A stretch of 64,000 nt of DNA from Nonomuraea glycinis (GCF_014646515.1 NZ_BMNK01000013.1:1-64000), one strand, 5' to 3'; shown: positions 42,954-51,480, numbered from the stretch's first letter. Numbers and translations are program-made. Notes: generated by a model not told the origin, from the sequence alone.

Positions 42954-43739
42954 ATGACGAACGAGCGGCGATCCGTCCTCCATCGAGCCCTGCGCATCTT
43001 GGAGACCATCAAGAACGCGAAAGACGGGCTCTGCCTCTCCGACATCAGCCGCCGCTCCGGGGTGCCGCTCACCACGGCCCACCGGATCGTGGGCGAGTTG
43101 CACGACTGGGGGGCGCTGGAGCGCGACGACGTCGGCGTCTACCGGGTCGGGCTGCGACTGTGGGAGGTCGCGTCCGTCACGCCCAGGTCGGTGGGCCTGC
43201 AGCGGGTCGCCCTGCCGTTCATGCAGGACCTGTTCGAGACCACCCACCGGGGGGTGCACCTGGCTATCAGGGAGAAGGACCAGGTGGTGTTCGTCGAGCG
43301 CTTCCTGAGCCAGGAGACGGCCACCGACCGGACCCTGCCGGGCATGCGCTACGAGCTGCACGCCACCGCGATCGGGCTGATCCTGCTCGCGTACGCGCCG
43401 CTCGATCTGCAGAACGAGGTGCTGACCGGGCCGCTGGCCGTGCCCGACTGGCATCCGCCGGTCACCGAGCGCGAGGTACGGCAGAAGCTCGCCGACATCC
43501 GGCGCCTGGGCTACGCGACCACTCCGGTGCGCCAGGAGTACATCTCGGTCGCGGCGCCCATCTACGGTCCGGCGAGTACGGTCGTGGCGGCGCTCTCCGT
43601 GATTCTGCCGAACACCGAATCGTACGGACCACGCCTTGCGCACCTTCAGGGCACAACCCGGGGGATTTCACGCGCGTTGGGTGCTCCCCAGAAGCGAACA
43701 GGTTACGCCGGTTCTTCCGATATGCGGAAAGACGGGTAG
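42954..43739 (+). CDS. IclR family transcriptional regulator
   Basis: A 261-residue IclR regulator. The N-terminal winged helix is RSVLHRALRILETIKNAKDG, LCLSDISRRSGVPLTTAHRI. The ligand-binding domain includes RRLGYATTPVRQEYISVAAP and VVAALSVILPN. It stands between the UGSC operon (leftward) and the ABC/thioredoxin operon (rightward), and matching palindromes front both, so it should control both. ATG 42954 has AAGGAG at 8 bases and is preferred to ATG 42948 and GTG 42933. The second operator lies inside its own 3' end. Confidence 0.9.
   Translation: MTNERRSVLHRALRILETIKNAKDGLCLSDISRRSGVPLTTAHRIVGELHDWGALERDDVGVYRVGLRLWEVASVTPRSVGLQRVALPFMQDLFETTHRGVHLAIREKDQVVFVERFLSQETATDRTLPGMRYELHATAIGLILLAYAPLDLQNEVLTGPLAVPDWHPPVTEREVRQKLADIRRLGYATTPVRQEYISVAAPIYGPASTVVAALSVILPNTESYGPRLAHLQGTTRGISRALGAPQKRTGYAGSSDMRKDG
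43715..43729. promoter_or_regulatory. Palindrome TTCCG-ATATG-CGGAA, likely IclR operator
   Basis: TTCCGATATGCGGAA lies in the last codons of the IclR gene, about 90 bases before the GTG of the substrate-binding protein gene. It has the same arms and spacing as the copy at 42757-42771, linking the two divergent operons to one regulator. Confidence 0.65.
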
Positions 43740-43819
43740 TCATTGCGCCAATGTGGCGTAAGTCTCAAGTCGGTTGGCTGAGGCTGTGAGCCGACCAGAA
43801 TTCACCTAGGAGAACGATC

Positions 43820-44902
43820 GTGCCCAACACACCCCCCAGTTCGCTCTCGTTCAGCCGCAGGTCCTTCCTCACCCGCTCCGCTCTCACCATGGGGATGGCC
43901 GTGACCGGGACGGGGCTGCTGGCCGCTTGCGGTTCGGATGAACCCAGCACGGACGCGAGCGCCGAGGGCGGCCTCAAGCCGTTCACGTTCCTCAGCGGTA
44001 TCCCGCTCGAGACGCTGTCGATGGCGATCGAGCTGTACGCGGTGGCCGGCGGCTTCTTCGCCAAGCACGGGCTCGACGTCACCCTGCAGCAGACGAAGGG
44101 CACCTCCCAGGCGCTGCAGACGATGCTGGCGGGCGTCGCGCCGATCACCCGCCTCGGTCAGATGGAGGTCATGGCGGCGATCACCGACAGCAACCAGCCG
44201 CTGATCAACATCGGCACGTGCTTCCGGACCTCCGCCGTGCGCTTCGTCTACAGCAAGAGCAAGCACCCGGTGGAGAAGCCGGACGACCTCGTCGGCCAGA
44301 CGATGGGCGTGCCCTCCGAGGGCGGCAACAGCGACAAGGTCGTCTCGCTCGTGATGGCCTCCGGCGGGCTCGACCCCAAGGAGTGCAAGCGCCAGGTCGT
44401 GGGGCTCACCCCGGGCACGTTCAGCCTGGTCAAGCAGGGCCGGATCGTCGGCTACGTGACGACCGTCGACGTCGCCAACATCCTGGTGAACCAGGACCCC
44501 GACGTGGGGGTGTTCGACCCCGCCAAGTACGCCAAGGCCGACTCGCAGGTCTACGTGACCTCGAAGGACGCCCTAGTCAAGGACGCGGATGACCTTCGCA
44601 AGTTCCTGGCGGGAGTCCACGACTCGCTCGCGGCGCTGGTCGCGGACACGAACTTCGACAAGGCGCTCCCGATCCTGCGGAAGAACTACTCCTTCGCCAC
44701 GCTCGACGACGACAAGATCGCCAGGCCGAGCCTGACCATGCTGCGCAACGGCTGGATGGGCGGAGACCTGAGCGGGCCGCTGCTGACCGTGGACGAGGAG
44801 GCGTGGGCCGCCGGATACAAGGAGCTGCTGGACGCCGGGATGGTCAAGCCCGGCGGCGACCCTGCCGCTTGGTACGACAACAGCATGCTGCCCAAGGCCT
44901 AA
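43820..44902 (+). CDS. ABC transporter substrate-binding lipoprotein (NitT/TauT type)
   Basis: A 360-residue periplasmic-type binding protein anchored as a lipoprotein. The N-terminus has a twin-arginine signal (SRRSFLTRSALTMGMAVTG) ending in the lipobox LLAAC. The mature part is NMT1/SsuA-like: PLETLSMAIELYAVAGGFFA, KHGLDVTLQQTKGTSQALQT, MGVPSEGGNSDKVVSLVMAS. Family ligands are sulfonates, nitrate, thiamine precursors or aromatic acids; the one here is unknown. GTG 43820 follows AGGAGAACGATC. It heads the ABC-trxB-trxA operon. Confidence 0.9.
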   Translation: MPNTPPSSLSFSRRSFLTRSALTMGMAVTGTGLLAACGSDEPSTDASAEGGLKPFTFLSGIPLETLSMAIELYAVAGGFFAKHGLDVTLQQTKGTSQALQTMLAGVAPITRLGQMEVMAAITDSNQPLINIGTCFRTSAVRFVYSKSKHPVEKPDDLVGQTMGVPSEGGNSDKVVSLVMASGGLDPKECKRQVVGLTPGTFSLVKQGRIVGYVTTVDVANILVNQDPDVGVFDPAKYAKADSQVYVTSKDALVKDADDLRKFLAGVHDSLAALVADTNFDKALPILRKNYSFATLDDDKIARPSLTMLRNGWMGGDLSGPLLTVDEEAWAAGYKELLDAGMVKPGGDPAAWYDNSMLPKA

Positions 44903-44959
44903 ACAGCCGGCGGGGACCAACAGGACGGATCTATGAACGAGATCGACGGGAGGAGCCGG

Positions 44960-45811
44960 ATGGCAGCGGACAGCGCCAGGACGGTTGACAAGACCGCGGG
45001 AGCTCGGCCGGCCGCGTCACCCGGGCCGGCCAAACTTGAGCTGATCGGGATCGGGAAGGAATTCCGGACCAAGCGCGCGCACACGCAGGCGCTGTCCGGC
45101 ATCGACCTGACCATCAGCGACGGTGAGTTCGTCTCGATCATCGGACGGTCGGGCTGCGGGAAGACCACACTGCTGAGAATGCTCGCCGGGCTGCTCAGCC
45201 CATCGGCCGGCCAGATCCTCATCGAGGGCAGGTCGCTGTGGGACGGCACCAAGGCGGACACCTCGGTCGTGTCCCAGCTCGGCGTGGTGTTCCAGGAAGC
45301 CAACCTGTTCCCCTGGTATTCCGTCGCGGAGAACATCGCGCTGCCCCTGCGGCTGCGCGGTGACGGCAAGGCCGACAGACTGGCCCGCGCCGCCGAACTC
45401 GCCGAGCTGGTCGGCCTCGGCGGGTTCGAGAGCTCCTATCCTCGTGAGCTGTCCGGTGGCATGCGCCAGCGGGTCGCGATCGCCAGAGCGCTGAGCACCC
45501 GTCCGAAGCTGCTGCTGATGGACGAGCCGTTCGGCGCTCTGGACGCGCTCACCCGCGAACGCATGAACCTCGAACTGCAGCGCATCGCGCTGGCCACCGA
45601 GGCCACCGTGGTCTTCATCACCCACGACATCACCGAGGCGGTTTTCCTCGGTGACCGCGTGGTTCACCTGACGCCGCGGCCCGGCCGCATCCGCCAGGTG
45701 AAGACCGTCGAGTTCCAGCGTCCGCGCTCCATCGACGTGCAGACGGAAGCGGCGTTCGGCGCCATGGAACGGGACCTGCGCCACGCGCTCGACGACGATG
45801 AGAAGGGCTGA
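44960..45811 (+). CDS. ABC transporter ATP-binding protein (SsuB/TauB type)
   Basis: A 283-residue ATPase that powers the importer. Motifs are Walker A IIGRSGCGKTTLLRMLAGL, Q-loop VVFQEANLFPWYSVAENI, signature LSGGMRQRVAIARALS, Walker B LLLMDEPFGALDALTRERM and switch FITHDITEAVFLGDRVV. The N-terminal 35 residues before KLELIGIGKEFRT are a poorly ordered extension. ATG 44960 follows GGGAGGAG at 6 bases; an ATG at 44933 is weaker. The permease gene follows at 3 bases. Confidence 0.93.
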   Translation: MAADSARTVDKTAGARPAASPGPAKLELIGIGKEFRTKRAHTQALSGIDLTISDGEFVSIIGRSGCGKTTLLRMLAGLLSPSAGQILIEGRSLWDGTKADTSVVSQLGVVFQEANLFPWYSVAENIALPLRLRGDGKADRLARAAELAELVGLGGFESSYPRELSGGMRQRVAIARALSTRPKLLLMDEPFGALDALTRERMNLELQRIALATEATVVFITHDITEAVFLGDRVVHLTPRPGRIRQVKTVEFQRPRSIDVQTEAAFGAMERDLRHALDDDEKG

Positions 45812-45814
45812 GCG

Positions 45815-46612
45815 GTGAACAACGATCGCGTCCGCAAGATCCTGCCCTGGGTGAGCACGCCGCTCATCCTGCTGGTGTTCTTCCTCGCCTGGGAGGCGTT
45901 CGTCCGCGCCTTCGAGGTCTCCCCCCTGGTGCTGCCGCCGCCGCTGGCCGTGCTGGAAAGCCTGACGGAGGTCGTGGTCGACCCGGAGACGTGGGAGCAC
46001 GCCGGCGTCACCGCCGCCGAGACCATCGGCGGGTTCCTGATCGCCCTGGCGTTCGGGGTGGCCGTCGGCGTGCTGCTCGGCAAGGTGGCCTGGATCGAGC
46101 TCAGCCTCCGCCCGCTCATCGTCGCCTCCCAGGTCGTGCCCAAGGTGGCGCTGATCCCGCTGTTCGTGATCTGGTTCGGCTTCGGCATGACCAGCAAGGT
46201 GATCATGTCCGCGATGCTGGCGTTCTTCCCGATCATGCTCAACGTGCAGCTCGGCGTCCGCTCGGTGGACAAGGGACAGCGCGAGGTCATGCGCAGCCTC
46301 AACGCGACCAGATGGCAGACCTTCAACCACCTGGAGCTGAAGAGCACCATGCCGTACGTCTTCGCGGGCATGGAGGTCGGCATCGTGCTGGCCATCATCG
46401 GCGCGATCGTCGGCGAGTACCTCGGCGGCAACGAGGGACTCGGCTACCTGGTGGTGCGGACGCTCAACGAGCTCGACGCGCCGGCCCTGTTCGCCACGAT
46501 CATGCTGCTGTCCGTTCTCGGGCTGGTGCTGTACTTCGCGGTCAACAGCCTCAAGCGGTTCGTGATCCCCTGGCACGAGTCCGTATACGGTCAGCACGAC
46601 GTCAACGGTTAA
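45815..46612 (+). CDS. ABC transporter permease (SsuC/TauC type)
   Basis: A 265-residue inner-membrane subunit with about six membrane segments (TPLILLVFFLAWEAFVRAF, GFLIALAFGVAVGVLLG, VVPKVALIPLFVIWFGFGM, AIIGAIVGEYLGG, ATIMLLSVLGLVLYFAV). The EAA-type loop facing the ATPase is about residues 145-175 (LGVRSVDKGQREVMRSLNAT). GTG 45815 lies 3 bases after the ATPase stop. The operon continues after 23 bases into trxB. Confidence 0.93.
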   Translation: MNNDRVRKILPWVSTPLILLVFFLAWEAFVRAFEVSPLVLPPPLAVLESLTEVVVDPETWEHAGVTAAETIGGFLIALAFGVAVGVLLGKVAWIELSLRPLIVASQVVPKVALIPLFVIWFGFGMTSKVIMSAMLAFFPIMLNVQLGVRSVDKGQREVMRSLNATRWQTFNHLELKSTMPYVFAGMEVGIVLAIIGAIVGEYLGGNEGLGYLVVRTLNELDAPALFATIMLLSVLGLVLYFAVNSLKRFVIPWHESVYGQHDVNG

Positions 46613-46635
46613 CAGTTCCCGAGAAGGCGAGTTCG

Positions 46636-47568
46636 TTGAGCGACACCCGTAATCTGATCATCATTGGGTCGGGCCCGGCCGGCTACACCGCGGCCGTCTA
46701 CGCGGCACGAGCGGAGCTCAGGCCGCTCGTGTTCGAGGGCTCGGTCACCGCCGGTGGCGCCCTGATGAACACCACCGAGGTCGAGAACTTCCCCGGCTTC
46801 CCGGACGGCATCATGGGGCCCGACCTCATGGGCAACTTCCGCAAGCAGGCCGAGCGGTTCGGCGCCGAGCTGGTGGCCGACGACGTCATCGAGGTCGACC
46901 TGGCGGCCAGCCCGAAGGTGGTCAAGACGTACACCGACACCTATTACGCGCACGCGGTGATCCTGGCCAACGGCTCCGGCTACCGCGAGCTCGGCCTGGC
47001 CAACGAGAAGCGGCTGTCCGGCCGGGGCGTGTCCTGGTGCGCCACCTGTGACGGCTTCTTCTTCCGCGACCAGGACATCGTGGTCGTCGGCGGCGGCGAC
47101 ACGGCGATGGAGGAGGCGACCTTCCTCACCCGCTTCGCCAGGTCCGTCACCGTCGTGCACCGCCGGGACACCCTCCGCGCCAGCAAGATCATGCAGGAGC
47201 GGGCGCTGGCCAGCGAGAAGATCCGCTTCGTCTGGGACAGCGAGGTCACCGACGTCCTCGGCGACGACCGGGTGACGGGCGTCCGGCTGCGCGACCTGAA
47301 GACCGGCGAGGAGAGCGAGCTCGCCGTCACCGGCCTGTTCGTCGCCATCGGCCACGACCCGCGCACCGAGCTGGTCAAGGGCCAGGTGGCGCTGGACGAC
47401 GAGGGGTACGTCCTGGTGGACTCGCCGACGACGCGGACCAGCGTCGACGGGGTGTTCGCGGCCGGCGACGTCGTCGACCACACCTACCGGCAGGCGATCA
47501 CCGCCGCCGGCACCGGGTGCGCCGCCTCGCTCGACGCCGAGCGCTGGCTGTCCCACCACCACGCGTGA
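46636..47568 (+). CDS. trxB: Thioredoxin-disulfide reductase
   Basis: A 310-residue NADPH-dependent flavoenzyme that reduces thioredoxin. FAD fold NLIIIGSGPAGYTAAVYAAR is at residues 6-25, the redox pair is Cys135-Ala-Thr-Cys138 (GVSWCATCDGFFFR), the NADPH fold is VVVGGGDTAMEEATFL, and the FAD end is DGVFAAGDVVDHTYRQAI. No ATG or GTG is available, so TTG 46636 behind GAGAAGG is the start. Its place behind an importer operon, rather than at a housekeeping site, suggests a dedicated electron supply for a thiol enzyme such as the UGSC-like protein. Confidence 0.9.
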   Translation: MSDTRNLIIIGSGPAGYTAAVYAARAELRPLVFEGSVTAGGALMNTTEVENFPGFPDGIMGPDLMGNFRKQAERFGAELVADDVIEVDLAASPKVVKTYTDTYYAHAVILANGSGYRELGLANEKRLSGRGVSWCATCDGFFFRDQDIVVVGGGDTAMEEATFLTRFARSVTVVHRRDTLRASKIMQERALASEKIRFVWDSEVTDVLGDDRVTGVRLRDLKTGEESELAVTGLFVAIGHDPRTELVKGQVALDDEGYVLVDSPTTRTSVDGVFAAGDVVDHTYRQAITAAGTGCAASLDAERWLSHHHA

Positions 47569-47608
47569 CCGAGCGCGGATCAAGAGGGATCAAGGAAGGG
47601 GATGAACC

Positions 47609-47932
47609 GTGGGCGCCGTCAAGGTTGTGACCGATGGGAGCTTCGAGGCCGACGTCCTCAACAGCGACAAGCCGGTGCTGGTCGACTTCTGGGCCGAGTG
47701 GTGCGGCCCGTGCCGTCAGCTCGGGCCCGTCCTTGAGGAGATCGCCGCGGAGCACGCGGACCGGATCACCATCGTCAAGCTGAACGTGGACGAGAACCCG
47801 GTGACCGCGCGGGACTACGGCATCCTCCAGATGCCGACGATGAACGTCTACCAGGGCGGCCAGGTCGTCAAGAAGATCACCGGCGCCAAGCCCAAGGCCG
47901 TGCTGCTGCGCGAGCTCGACGGCATCATCTGA
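47609..47932 (+). CDS. trxA: Thioredoxin
   Basis: A 107-residue thioredoxin with the active site Cys32-Gly-Pro-Cys35 (WAEWCGPCRQLGPVLEE), the buried Asp in VDFWAEW, and the cis-Pro in GILQMPTMNVYQGG. GTG 47609 follows GGAAGGGG. It is the last gene of the rightward IclR-linked operon and pairs with trxB just upstream. A 21-bp hairpin ends the unit 8 bases later. Confidence 0.94.
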   Translation: MGAVKVVTDGSFEADVLNSDKPVLVDFWAEWCGPCRQLGPVLEEIAAEHADRITIVKLNVDENPVTARDYGILQMPTMNVYQGGQVVKKITGAKPKAVLLRELDGII

Positions 47933-47940
47933 CCCCTGCG

Positions 47941-47988
47941 CATACGAAAGGTCCCGGCCGCCTGCTCGCGGCCGGGACCTTTCGTATG
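47941..47988. terminator. Very strong bidirectional terminator
   Basis: Positions 47941-47961 (beginning CATACGAAAGGTCCCGG) pair without a mismatch with 47968-47988, a 21-bp stem with a 6-base loop. It separates trxA (plus) from the convergent aromatic-catabolism operon (minus), whose last stop is at 47991. Confidence 0.9.
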
Positions 47989-47990
47989 GG

Positions 47991-48698
47991 TTACTCCGCG
48001 GCGACCCGCTGCAGCAGTGCGGCGAGCTCCTCGGGAGCGGTCACCATGGCCTCGTGGCCGGTGGCGATCTCGTGCACCGGCCAGCCGCGCGCGGCGGCCC
48101 GCTCGGCGTGCGGGGTGAACACCCGCATCCAGTCGACGCACTCGATGAACGCCGCCGGCACCTGCTCGCCCTTGCCCGTCAGCCGCAGCGGCTCGGTGTA
48201 GGTGAGCCACGGGTGCGGGGTGAGCCGGGGGGAGAGCCAGTCGAGGTCGGCCTGCTCGGTGACCCCGAGGACACTCAGCTTGCGTACGGGGATGAGCCAG
48301 CCGAACCCGGGACCCGCCACCGACTCGCGGTAGTGGCCGGCGATCGTGGCGGGCAGCAGGTCGATCGCCGCCTCCCCGTCGTCGCCCACGAAGGCGTCCA
48401 GGTGGATCCGCTTGGCCAGGCGCTCGCCGACGCGGTCCGCGACGCCGGTCACGACCTGACCGGCGTAGCTGTGCCCGACGAGCACCACGTCGCGGGCGTC
48501 GTACGCCTCGATGAGGGAGACGACGTCCTGGATGTGCGTGCTGAGCCCGACCTGCGGGCTCAGCAGGTGAGCGCGGTCGCTCACGCCGGTCAGCGTGGGG
48601 GCGTGCACCTGGTGGCCGGCCGCGCGCAGCAGCGGCGTCACCCGCTGCCACGCCCAGCCGCCGTGCCATGCCCCGTGCAGCAGGATGAAGGTGCTCAT
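47991..48698 (-). CDS. Alpha/beta hydrolase, methylesterase-like
   Basis: A 235-residue alpha/beta hydrolase. The oxyanion region FILLHGAWHGGWAWQRVTPL is the signature of the plant methylesterase-like group, and the nucleophile elbow is VVLVGHSYAGQVVTG with Ser in GHSYAG. Candidate acid and base are Asp in FIECVDWMRVF and His in IATGHEAM. ATG overlaps the dioxygenase stop by 4 bases. Within an O-methyl-aromatic pathway it could cleave a methyl ester, for instance that formed when 3-O-methylgallate is ring-opened; this is inference. Confidence 0.85.
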   Translation of the reverse strand: MSTFILLHGAWHGGWAWQRVTPLLRAAGHQVHAPTLTGVSDRAHLLSPQVGLSTHIQDVVSLIEAYDARDVVLVGHSYAGQVVTGVADRVGERLAKRIHLDAFVGDDGEAAIDLLPATIAGHYRESVAGPGFGWLIPVRKLSVLGVTEQADLDWLSPRLTPHPWLTYTEPLRLTGKGEQVPAAFIECVDWMRVFTPHAERAAARGWPVHEIATGHEAMVTAPEELAALLQRVAAE

Positions 48699-49537
48699 GC
48701 GTTCTCGAGAACGATCATCCCGGCCCCGGTCATCGAGGCGGGCACGAAGTAGTGCGAGAACCTGGCCACCACGTCGGGGCTGAGCGCTCCCCGCATGACC
48801 AGCCACATGATCAGCTCGGCTCCCTCGCCGCCGAAGGTCTCGACGTACTGCTCCCGGCTCCAGCCGGCCAGCTTGTCGGGGTTCTGCGCGATGTCGATGA
48901 GGAACTGGCGGTCGGCCGGCGGGTTCGTGAACCCGGCGCGGGCGCCCTGGAGCTGGTGGGACAGGCCGCCGGTGCCGAGCACCACGAACTTCTCGTCGCT
49001 GTCGTAGCTCTCGATCGCCCGGCCGAGCTGCTTGCCCAGGTCGTAGAGCCGGGCGGGCAGCGGGATGGGGTATTGGAGCACGTTGACGAAGATGGGCACG
49101 ACCTTCACCGGCCATTCCTGCTCCGGCTTGCCCCAGAAGAGCTCCAGGGGCACCTGGAGGCCGTGGTCGACCTTGATCTCCTGGATGATCTCCGGGTCGA
49201 AGTGGTTCTCGACCAGCGAGTCGACCAGGTGCCAGGAGAACGCGCTGTGCCCGGTGAACGAGGGGATGGCCCGCGGGCCCCAGCCCTCGTCGACGATCTG
49301 GTATTCCTCGGCGCAGCCGACCCCGAAGGTGGGGACCCGGTCGAGGAACATGGCGTTGTAGTGGTCGTTGAAGACCACCACCGCGACGTCGGGCTTGTGC
49401 TCCTTGACCCACTCCTGGGCGGGCACGTAGCCGTCGAAGAACGGCTTCCACTCAGGTGTGTCGCGCAGCCCCTTGTCGAGTGCCACCCCGATCGAGGGAA
49501 CGTGTGAGGTTCCCATTCCCCCCACAAGTCGTGCCAT
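48695..49537 (-). CDS. LigB-type extradiol dioxygenase subunit (gallate/protocatechuate)
   Basis: A 280-residue catalytic subunit of a class III (LigB) non-heme Fe(II) dioxygenase that opens the ring of gallate- or protocatechuate-like substrates. Iron and catalytic residues can be placed: His12 (GTSHVPSIG), His59 (FNDHYNAMF), His125 (VDHGLQVPL) and His194 (GGLSHQL, expected base). The LigA-type subunit is encoded just upstream (stop 4 bases away), as in ligAB. Neighbouring genes fit the gallate branch better than the protocatechuate branch, since no LigC dehydrogenase or LigI lactonase lies in the window. Confidence 0.9.
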   Translation of the reverse strand: MARLVGGMGTSHVPSIGVALDKGLRDTPEWKPFFDGYVPAQEWVKEHKPDVAVVVFNDHYNAMFLDRVPTFGVGCAEEYQIVDEGWGPRAIPSFTGHSAFSWHLVDSLVENHFDPEIIQEIKVDHGLQVPLELFWGKPEQEWPVKVVPIFVNVLQYPIPLPARLYDLGKQLGRAIESYDSDEKFVVLGTGGLSHQLQGARAGFTNPPADRQFLIDIAQNPDKLAGWSREQYVETFGGEGAELIMWLVMRGALSPDVVARFSHYFVPASMTGAGMIVLENA

Positions 49538-49540
49538 GTT

Positions 49541-49885
49541 CTACACCTTCTTCCCGAGCCTGTCCCGCAGGAACGACTCGTGGTCCATGTCCACCTGGTG
49601 TGCGCCGATCTCGGTGATGCGGATCGGATCGACGGCGGTGATCTTCAGGACGAAGAAGAGGTTCCCGCCGAGACGGATCATCTCCTTCCAGTTCCTGGTG
49701 AGCACGGCGGTCTTCTCTTCCTCGCTCAGCCCGAAACGGTCCAGGTAGGCGGGCTCGTCGGCCTTGAACGCCTCCCGGTTGACCGGGTCGCCCAACCCCA
49801 TGGCCATCTTGTTCATGCGGTAGCCGCGAAGCTGGCGCTGCCGGTCGAGGATGGGGGTGTCGGGTATGCGATCTGGTTCGCCCAT
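49541..49885 (-). CDS. LigA-type dioxygenase small subunit
   Basis: A 114-residue alpha subunit matching the LigA family: RQLRGYRMNKMAMGLGDPVN, REAFKADEPAYLDRFGLSEE, AVLTRNWKEMIRLGGNLFFV. In LigAB the small subunit caps the active site of LigB. ATG 49885 is chosen because GGGAG lies 7 bases upstream; an ATG two codons earlier sits too near. The operon order is demethylase (ends 49945), this gene, then the LigB subunit and the hydrolase. Confidence 0.87.
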   Translation of the reverse strand: MGEPDRIPDTPILDRQRQLRGYRMNKMAMGLGDPVNREAFKADEPAYLDRFGLSEEEKTAVLTRNWKEMIRLGGNLFFVLKITAVDPIRITEIGAHQVDMDHESFLRDRLGKKV

Positions 49886-49944
49886 GGGCATCTCCCTCGT
49901 CTTCGCGGTGCCTCGAACTTCGCAGCCGACGCACCGTTGGTCAA

Positions 49945-51333
49945 TCAGGCGGTCGCGCGCCAGCCGCCGTCCGCGTAGATCTTGCGGGCGACCTCGGTGT
50001 AGGGGACCGGGCTGACGGTGGCGCCGATCTCCACCTGGGTGTGCGGCTCGACGGTGAGCTTCTTGGTGCCGCCGTCGGGCTCGCCCCACACGAGGGACAC
50101 CTGGGCGCCCGGCTCGGCGTGCTCGACGTCGAGCATGGCCAGGGTCAGCATCTTGCGCTCGTTGGAGCTGTAGCCGATCCAGGTGGAGATGCCGGCGGGC
50201 TCGCCGTGCGCCTTCACCAGGTCGTACGGATGCATCGAGTAGACCGCGGACGGGTACTCGACCCACTTGGCGTTCGAGCCGCGCTCGATCTGCGACTCGA
50301 CGACCTTGAGGAAGTCGGCGTTGTCGAGGGCCAGCGTGACCTTCTTGCGGTGCGGGCCGGCGGCCTTGGCCTCCAGCGCCTCCCGGCCGATGAACTCGTG
50401 GTCGAACTTGACGAAGTTGCCGTAGCCGAGGTCCCACGGCGTCAGGTAGTAGTCCTCGATGTCGTCGGAGACGAAGCTGCCGCCGATGGAGGCGTTGGCC
50501 TCGTAGCCGTTGGACGGCAGCCACTGGCGGTAGGCCTTGAGCGACTCGCCGGTGTAGATCGCCGGGAGCGGCGAGGGGATCCAGCCGGACTCCAGGGTGT
50601 TGGAGGAGTAGGCCCGGCCGCCGACCAGCCGCATGCCGAACTCCTCGCCGGCCTTGACCAGCGCCTCGTGCACCGCCTCGCCCTCGGCCCACGGGCCGAA
50701 CAGCTCGTAGCCGGGCTGACCGGCCATGCCGTGCCGTAGCGCGCGGACGGTCCTGCCCGCGATCTCCATCGTCGTCATGCGGAAGAACTTCAGCTCGGGC
50801 GCCGAGGCGCCCGTCACCTTCTCGATCACCTTGGAGGCGTTCGGCCCCTGGATCTGGTAGCGGTAGTTCCTGCGGTTGAACGGGTCCGGGCGGGCCGCCG
50901 ACCGCTCGTCGAGCGTCGTCTCGACGTCGTAGCCGCCGGTCTCGGCGTGGAAACGCACCCAGTTGATCGCCGGAATGCGGCCGACCAGATTGAAGCTGTT
51001 CTCCGCCAGGTGGAAGAGAATGACGTCGCCGATGACGTAACCCTCGGGGGTGACGGGCACGAACTGCTTGGCGGTGTCGACCGGGAACTTCGCGAAGCTG
51101 TTGACGCCCAGATAGGACAGCAGCTTGAGCGCGTCAGGGCCTTCGACCAGCAGTTCGACCATGTGGTACGACTGGTTGAACAGCACGCAGGTGTTCTGCC
51201 AGGCCTGCTGCTCGTCGCGCCAGTTGGTGTACTCCGGCGGAACTCCCGGATAGGCATTCGGTCCGGCGGGAAGATTGCGGAAATAGTGGGCAAGATTGGT
51301 GTTCGCGCCGTTGAGAATGTCTTGGAGGCTCAT
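49945..51333 (-). CDS. GcvT-fold THF-dependent aromatic O-demethylase (LigM/DesA type)
   Basis: A 462-residue GcvT-family protein of the length and text of LigM/DesA, which move the methyl group of vanillate, syringate or 3-O-methylgallate to tetrahydrofolate. Landmarks are NTCVLFNQSYHMVELLVEGP, LGVNSFAKFPVDTAKQFVPV, YRYQIQGPNASKVIEKVTG, GMAGQPGYELFGPWAEGEAV and SSNTLESGWIPSPLPAIYTG. ATG 51333 has AAGGAACCCCC upstream. It is the first gene of a leftward unit whose promoter region carries one copy of the GACAAGTGACGTAG site. Substrate assignment among methoxylated hydroxybenzoates is open. Confidence 0.9.
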   Translation of the reverse strand: MSLQDILNGANTNLAHYFRNLPAGPNAYPGVPPEYTNWRDEQQAWQNTCVLFNQSYHMVELLVEGPDALKLLSYLGVNSFAKFPVDTAKQFVPVTPEGYVIGDVILFHLAENSFNLVGRIPAINWVRFHAETGGYDVETTLDERSAARPDPFNRRNYRYQIQGPNASKVIEKVTGASAPELKFFRMTTMEIAGRTVRALRHGMAGQPGYELFGPWAEGEAVHEALVKAGEEFGMRLVGGRAYSSNTLESGWIPSPLPAIYTGESLKAYRQWLPSNGYEANASIGGSFVSDDIEDYYLTPWDLGYGNFVKFDHEFIGREALEAKAAGPHRKKVTLALDNADFLKVVESQIERGSNAKWVEYPSAVYSMHPYDLVKAHGEPAGISTWIGYSSNERKMLTLAMLDVEHAEPGAQVSLVWGEPDGGTKKLTVEPHTQVEIGATVSPVPYTEVARKIYADGGWRATA

Positions 51334-51460
51334 AGGGGGTTCCTTATTCTAGGGGGGTCTAAGCGCATATTTCGGGGCCTGACCTGGATGTTACGGAGAG
51401 GCGGTCAGGGGGCGACATATGCAATTGACGGCTCCTGCGGCGATGGCGGACCTACGTCGT

Positions 51461-51480
51461 CCAGGACAAGTGACGTAGGC
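51461..51480 (-). promoter_or_regulatory. Shared operator copy 1 (before demethylase operon)
   Basis: GACAAGTGACGTAG at 51465-51478 on the plus strand, read as CTACGTCACTTGTC toward the demethylase gene 131 bases downstream. It also forms a larger dyad with CCTACGTC at 51451-51458. The core is identical to the copies at 53035 and 55820-55833 and related to that at 55377. Confidence 0.75.
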
